DNA of 64,000 bases from CAMTUH01 sp947084935. GTDB taxonomy: Bacteria; Pseudomonadota; Gammaproteobacteria; Coxiellales; Coxiellaceae. Under the pieces are notes generated by a model that had not been told where the DNA came from, did no database searches, and was given only the letters and a program-made list of their open reading frames with translations. Location: contig CAMTUH010000006.1 in the NCBI GenBank assembly GCA_947084935.1, positions 1 through 64,000 of the forward strand, in the 5' to 3' direction. This document shows, piece after piece, positions 59,904 to 64,000 of the stretch. Every line of letters begins with the position of its first letter. The stretch's first letter is position 1. The position numbers and the translations under genes are program-made.

Positions 59904-60470
59904 TCAATAGGAGCGTACAACGACGGTAGTTCCAATCGTGATGAAATTGCCGTGTAACCACCGTGCTGCAGACGGCGATACACGGATGCACCCATGGCTC
60001 GCGTTGTAACCCGGCACGCTGTTTGAGCCGTGTATCGCATACAATCGACTGAAGAACATGCAATAATCCATGCGTGCACCACCGTGGGGTTTCGGATATC
60101 GAGAAGAACGACAGTTTGCCGGTCCTTTCTGGATAATTCGGTAAGTACCACTCGGCGTTCGACACGATCGCCCAATGTCCCGACAATAATGCGCACCTCC
60201 CGAAGCACGACCACTCGCAACCAACCGGCCGTTGTGATACGCGTACCACATGAGCCGCCGTGGGTCGAAGACAAACACTCGACCTCCGCGGCGAACCGGT
60301 TGCGCACTGCGATTGGAATTGGATTTAGCGGCAAGCTGCATTAAAGGTTTCGGTGCCTGCGTGGAATACGCAAACCCCTGCCCTTGAATCCTTGTTATTT
60401 GCTTTCCATAAGTTTCATGTCCAATAACTAATGATGTAACAGCCAATACCGTAATAACGATATTCTTCAT
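59904..60470 (-). CDS. L,D-transpeptidase (YkuD), EnhA-like
   Basis: The 188-residue exported protein has a signal peptide and a YkuD domain over about residues 65-188: VFDPRRLMWYAYHNGRLVASG, YAIHGSNSVPG and the catalytic signature SHGCIRVSPSAARW with its Cys. It should form 3-3 peptidoglycan cross-links or attach proteins to the wall. Related EnhA proteins are amplified in Legionella and Coxiella. A GGGAGG site precedes ATG 60470. Confidence 0.9.
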   Translation of the reverse strand: MKNIVITVLAVTSLVIGHETYGKQITRIQGQGFAYSTQAPKPLMQLAAKSNSNRSAQPVRRGGRVFVFDPRRLMWYAYHNGRLVASGRASGGAHYCRDIGRSCRTPSGTYRIIQKGPANCRSSRYPKPHGGARMDYCMFFSRLYAIHGSNSVPGYNASHGCIRVSPSAARWLHGNFITIGTTVVVRSY

Positions 60471-60562
60471 GGCTACACCCCTCCCGTGACTTGCGTCCGT
60501 AGCGGTTCAGTAGCCTGAGAACATCCCTTCTTTTCTCAGTTCAACCTTTTTGTTTATAACGT

Positions 60563-60590
60563 TGTATAAATATAGTACATTTCATGTTAA
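60563..60590 (-). promoter_or_regulatory. Probable sigma70 promoter for the L,D-transpeptidase
   Basis: TTAACA and TATACA are 16 bases apart on the minus strand, about 90 bases before the start at 60470. The leader also holds a 7-bp stem (CTGAGAA/TTCTCAG). Confidence 0.4.
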
Positions 60591-60611
60591 CTTATTGAAA
60601 ATAATCATATT

Positions 60612-61292
60612 TTAAAGATTATCGCAAATCACATCAAACCCCATACCGCGCTTCTTCAAGCCCTCGATAATGGCCGGTAACGCTTGGACGGTTTGAAAGC
60701 TGTTGCCGCTGCCGTCGTGCAGCAACAAATCGTAGCCAGGCTTTGTGTTCGCCAATACCCAATTAATCAGTTGCGAAACCGGTTGACGTTTGTAATCAAA
60801 AGAATTCAAATCCCACATCACCACTTGCATCCCTTGCGAACGAATATACTCACGTACGCGCTCATTCGACAAACCAAACGGCGGACGCAAACACACCGGT
60901 GTTTTCCCCGTGATGGCCGCCACGATGACATTGGGCTCAACAATTTCATACTGTAATTGTTTATCCGACATGCGCGTGAGGTACGGATGCGTCATGGAAT
61001 GATTCGCAATCACGTGACCGTGCGCTTGAATCTCGCGAATGAGATCGGGATATCGTTTGGCAAAAATACCCATCACAAAAAAAGTGGCTTTAATGTGATA
61101 GTGGTCTAAAATTTTTAGAATTTCGGGCGTGTATTTCGGACTGGGTCCGTCATCAAAAGTCAGCGCCACCGTTCCCGGTTTCGGATGAATTCGAATGTGA
61201 TTTAAATTAACATTTGATGCAACTACGCTGGCCGGCAGCGATAAAAATAAAAAGGCCAACAGCGCTTTTAAGAATATATTTTTTCGTATCAT
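60612..61292 (-). CDS. Polysaccharide deacetylase (NodB domain)
   Basis: The 226-residue exported enzyme has a signal peptide (LKALLAFLFLSLPASVVAS) and the CE4 metal site: catalytic Asp in ALTFDDGPSP, His pair in ANHSMTHPYL, RPPFGLSNE and the C-terminal LLLHDGSG. It removes acetyl groups from N-acetylglucosamine of peptidoglycan, chitin-like or exopolysaccharide. AAGGAGG precedes the ATG. It is followed by the L,D-transpeptidase, which suggests a small cell-wall modification group. Confidence 0.92.
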   Translation of the reverse strand: MIRKNIFLKALLAFLFLSLPASVVASNVNLNHIRIHPKPGTVALTFDDGPSPKYTPEILKILDHYHIKATFFVMGIFAKRYPDLIREIQAHGHVIANHSMTHPYLTRMSDKQLQYEIVEPNVIVAAITGKTPVCLRPPFGLSNERVREYIRSQGMQVVMWDLNSFDYKRQPVSQLINWVLANTKPGYDLLLHDGSGNSFQTVQALPAIIEGLKKRGMGFDVICDNL

Positions 61293-61320
61293 GTCTTATC
61301 CTCCTTGAACGGCAAAGTAG

Positions 61321-62199
61321 CTATGCCCACCCCGTTGCAGTGCCTACGGCTTTGCCAATTTCAGCCGGTGATTTCACGGTAAATACGCCCGCGGCTTCCA
61401 AGGCTTTAAATTTTTCGGCGGCGGTTCCTTTTCCACCGGCGATAATCGCACCGGCGTGGCCCATGCGCTTACCCGAAGGCGCCGTTACTCCCGCAATATA
61501 AGATACCACGGGTTTTTTGACGTTGGATTTGATGAACTCGGCCGCTTCTTCTTCCGCCGTTCCGCCGATCTCCCCAACCATGACAATCGCTTCGGTTTGT
61601 GGATCTTTTTCAAAGAGTGCAAGAACGTCGATAAAACTCGTTCCAGGAATGGGATCACCACCCACACCCACACACGTACTTTGGCCAAAACCCATCTGCG
61701 TAGTCTGATTGACGGCTTCATAAGTAAGCGTACCGGAGCGGGAAACAATTCCCACTTTGCCCGGCTTGTGAATATGTCCCGGCATGATGCCAATCTTGCA
61801 TTGCCCGGGCGTAATGACTCCCGGACAATTGGGGCCAATTAATCGAACGTCGGGGTGTTGTTTTAAATACGCGTTAACCGCCAACATATCCAACACGGGA
61901 ACGCCTTCGGTAATACACACGATTAATCGAATTCCGGAATCGATGGCTTCCAGAATCGAATCTTTGCAAAACGAAGCAGGCACGTAAATGACGCTGGCGT
62001 CGGCGCCCGTTTCATTCACGGCATCGCGAACGCTGTCAAACACCGGCAATTTCAAATGTTTTTGGCCACCCTTACCCGGCGTCACGCCGCCGACCATTTT
62101 AGTGCCGTAAGCAATCGCTTGTTCCGAATGAAAAGTTCCTTGTTTCCCTGTAAATCCCTGACAAATTACTTTCGTTTCTTTATTTACTAATACGCTCAT
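61321..62199 (-). CDS. sucD: Succinyl-CoA synthetase alpha subunit
   Basis: The 292-residue protein has the CoA-binding start (CQGFTGKQGTFHSEQAIAYG), GPNCPGVI and the phospho-His in KRMGHAGAII. With SucC it makes ATP or GTP and succinate in the TCA cycle. Its start overlaps the sucC stop by one base. Confidence 0.98.
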   Translation of the reverse strand: MSVLVNKETKVICQGFTGKQGTFHSEQAIAYGTKMVGGVTPGKGGQKHLKLPVFDSVRDAVNETGADASVIYVPASFCKDSILEAIDSGIRLIVCITEGVPVLDMLAVNAYLKQHPDVRLIGPNCPGVITPGQCKIGIMPGHIHKPGKVGIVSRSGTLTYEAVNQTTQMGFGQSTCVGVGGDPIPGTSFIDVLALFEKDPQTEAIVMVGEIGGTAEEEAAEFIKSNVKKPVVSYIAGVTAPSGKRMGHAGAIIAGGKGTAAEKFKALEAAGVFTVKSPAEIGKAVGTATGWA

Positions 62200-63374
62200 T
62201 ATACTGATACTCTTTCATTCACGCGTTTAACCACTTGGGCGGCAGCATCAGAAAATCCTTTGGCCGCAATAATATCCATACCACTTTTCGCTAACTTCTC
62301 CGCGCCTAATTCGGCGTTATTTCCTTCGAGACGAACCACGACGGGAACATTCACGCCCACTTCAGAAACAGCACTGATAATTCCATCGGCAATTAAATCG
62401 CAGCGAACGATGCCACCGAAAATATTCACCAAAATACCTTTCACGTTTTTATCGGAAACGATAATTTTAAACGCTTCCGTCACGCGCTCTTTAGTCGCGC
62501 CTCCACCCACGTCTAAAAAGTTAGCGGGCTCGCCGCCGTTGAGTTTGATTAAATCCATCGTCGCCATTGCGAGGCCCGCGCCATTCACCATGCATCCGAT
62601 ATTTCCGTCGAGCTTGATGTAACTCAGTTCCCATTTTTGGGCCAGAGTTTCTTGCTCGTTTTCCTGCGTGGTATCGCGCATTTCGCGCAATTCGGATTGA
62701 CGGTATAAGGCATTATCGTCGACATTGATTTTTGCATCCAAGCAAATCAGCTCGCCCGCCTTGGTAACGACCAACGGATTAATTTCCAATAAACTGAAAT
62801 CACGATCGACGAATAAACGGTATAAATTAAGTAGAATATCCGTGAAAGACCGCATGCTTTCAATCGTTAATTCGAGCCCAAAAAACAATTGTCGGCATTG
62901 ATACGGTTGCAAGCCCACCGCAGGATCGACCGTCACTTTTAATATTTTTTCCGGCGACTCGTGCGCTATTTTTTCGATTTCAACACCGCCTTCGGTTGAA
63001 GCCATAAAAACAATGCGCTGTGAAGCGCGGTCAATAACCGCACCCAAATACAATTCGCGCGCAATGTCTGAGGGCTTTTCAATTAATACTTGGTTGACGG
63101 GCTGACCGTGTTCGTCCGTTTGATACGTCACCAAACGTTTTCCCAATAAATCTTTAACCGCTATTTTTAGCGCTTCTTTGCTGTCGACGATGCGTACACC
63201 GCCGGCTTTACCGCGACCACCGGCATGTACTTGCGCTTTAACCACCCACCGATTGCCGCCGATTTTGCCTGCAGCATCAATCGCTGCTTCGGGGTTAAAG
63301 ACTACTTCACTCGGGGGGACCGGAATGCCGTATTCCGTTAATAAATGCTTTGCTTGATATTCGTGTAAGTTCAT
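62199..63374 (-). CDS. sucC: Succinyl-CoA synthetase beta subunit
   Basis: The 391-residue protein has the ATP-grasp N-terminal domain (MNLHEYQAKHLLTEYGIPVP, KAQVHAGGRGKAGGV) and the C-terminal ligase domain (NGAGLAMATMDLI, NIFGGIVRCDLIADGI). ATG 63374 has GAGAAGG 8 bases upstream; the frame upstream runs through a GTAGCC repeat and is not coding. Confidence 0.98.
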   Translation of the reverse strand: MNLHEYQAKHLLTEYGIPVPPSEVVFNPEAAIDAAGKIGGNRWVVKAQVHAGGRGKAGGVRIVDSKEALKIAVKDLLGKRLVTYQTDEHGQPVNQVLIEKPSDIARELYLGAVIDRASQRIVFMASTEGGVEIEKIAHESPEKILKVTVDPAVGLQPYQCRQLFFGLELTIESMRSFTDILLNLYRLFVDRDFSLLEINPLVVTKAGELICLDAKINVDDNALYRQSELREMRDTTQENEQETLAQKWELSYIKLDGNIGCMVNGAGLAMATMDLIKLNGGEPANFLDVGGGATKERVTEAFKIIVSDKNVKGILVNIFGGIVRCDLIADGIISAVSEVGVNVPVVVRLEGNNAELGAEKLAKSGMDIIAAKGFSDAAAQVVKRVNERVSV

Positions 63375-63415
63375 TTTGTAGACCTTCTCATTTTTCAATC
63401 GAACGATTATAAAAC

Positions 63416-63497
63416 GTAGCCTGGGTGCAGCCACGCTTCGTGGCGTAACCCAGGAACTCAGGAATTCCTTGATTTCGCATGGCTGCATCAAGGCTAC
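63416..63497. repeat. GTAGCC-family repeat between sucB and sucC
   Basis: A complete copy (starting GTAGCCTGGGTGCAGCC, ending GCATCAAGGCTAC) lies in the 152-base gap between the sucB stop and the sucC start, in the middle of what is normally one operon. It could change the relative amount of the two parts of the mRNA. Confidence 0.8.
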
Positions 63498-63526
63498 ACA
63501 CTGCTTCCATGCAGGGATGACGACAT

Positions 63527-64000
63527 TCAAACTTCCAACAGCATCCGTGCGGGTTCTTCCAACATTTCTTTTATCGCCACTAAAAATAATACGGCTTCAC
63601 GACCGTCGATGACGCGGTGATCGTACGACAACGCCAAATACATCATCGGACGAATAACGATCTCACCCTTTTCTACCACAGCTCGTTCCGTTATTTTGTG
63701 CATGCCTAAAATAGCGGTCTGCGGCGGATTAATAATCGGTGTGGATAACATCGATCCGTAGGTCCCGCCGTTGGTAATCGAAAAAGTACCGCCCGTTAAT
63801 TCTTCCATCGTTAACCGTGCGCCTTTTGCGCGCTCGGCGTATTGACGAATGTTTTTTTCAATATCGGCCATACTCATATTTTCTGCGTTACGCAAAATCG
63901 GCACCACTAACCCGCGATCGGTACCAATCGCAATACCGATATCAAAATAATTGTGATAAATAAGATCATTACCGTCCAGCGAAGCATTGACGGCGGGATA
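63527..64000 (-). CDS. sucB: Dihydrolipoamide succinyltransferase (E2o), 3' part
   Basis: The 157 visible residues are the end of the catalytic domain of the 2-oxoglutarate dehydrogenase E2: YPAVNASLDGND, NYFDIGIAIGTDRGLVVP, TFSITNGGTYGSMLSTPIINPPQ and the catalytic motif YDHRVIDGREAVLFL. The 5' part with lipoyl and binding domains is beyond the right edge. It is upstream of sucC-sucD, the usual order. Confidence 0.97.
   Translation of the reverse strand, partial: YPAVNASLDGNDLIYHNYFDIGIAIGTDRGLVVPILRNAENMSMADIEKNIRQYAERAKGARLTMEELTGGTFSITNGGTYGSMLSTPIINPPQTAILGMHKITERAVVEKGEIVIRPMMYLALSYDHRVIDGREAVLFLVAIKEMLEEPARMLLEV

Noticed and set aside
62199..63530. 443-residue reading of sucC
   Set aside because: The extra N-terminal part is translated GTAGCC repeat; the conserved start MNLHEYQAK is at 63374.
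1..64000. tRNA or rRNA genes and transposases
   Set aside because: I looked for cloverleaf-like segments, rRNA signatures and transposase motifs and found none that I could support.

Overview
The window looks like a chromosome segment of a gammaproteobacterium of the order Legionellales, most like a Coxiella relative. The pointers are a complete mevalonate pathway placed beside bamA-skp-lpxD-fabZ-lpxA, a 230-residue Mip-type isomerase, a short PutA without DNA-binding domain, an EnhA-like L,D-transpeptidase, and a succinyl-CoA/2-oxoglutarate dehydrogenase run. This assignment rests on recognised gene content and recalled synteny, not on a search.

Positions 1-28.9 kb are accessory. A giant YD-repeat (Rhs-like) protein fills 1-12300 on the minus strand and runs off the left edge, so its C-terminal end is unseen; a single-pass membrane protein precedes it in the same operon. 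From 13.5 to 25.7 kb lies a signalling region: an alpha-oxoamine synthase of the LqsA/CqsA/AONS type with a short-chain reductase and an unknown polytopic membrane protein (one operon), small LuxR-type regulators (one apparently frameshifted) with a stand-alone copy of their N-terminal domain, an XRE/S24-like repressor with Ala in the nucleophile position, a SemiSWEET, an unknown 428-residue protein, a soluble PAS histidine kinase, a response regulator with the late phospho-Asp typical of LqsR, a MATE transporter and a GacA/LetA-type regulator. I read this as a candidate alpha-hydroxyketone-like signalling island. From 26 to 28.9 kb come two small exported proteins, an encapsulin-type ferritin without cargo tail, a HigBA-like pair with a shortened toxin, and hicAB set between direct repeats.

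From 28.9 kb on the content is core: purL, mip, putA, ppa, tadA, a Gfo/Idh/MocA oxidoreductase, lpxB, a GT39-like membrane protein, then (minus) bamA-skp-lpxD-fabZ-lpxA for outer-membrane and lipid A assembly, and (plus) mvaA-mvk-pmk-mvaD/idi, which turns HMG-CoA into IPP and DMAPP. uppS, two genes on, uses these to make undecaprenyl diphosphate. The run rpsB-tsf-pyrH-frr-uppS-cdsA (minus) faces map (plus). The right end has a duplicated membrane protein, an L,D-transpeptidase, a polysaccharide deacetylase, sucD, sucC and the 3' part of sucB.

Short palindromic repeats of several kinds are spread through the window. One family starts GTAGCCTGG and ends CAAGGCTAC. Another (CCGTCATCC ends) lies in frame inside two coding sequences. 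A third has 20-bp inverted ends and provides the stop codon of the mvaD-idi fusion. I saw no rRNA, tRNA, CRISPR array, transposase or phage structural gene.
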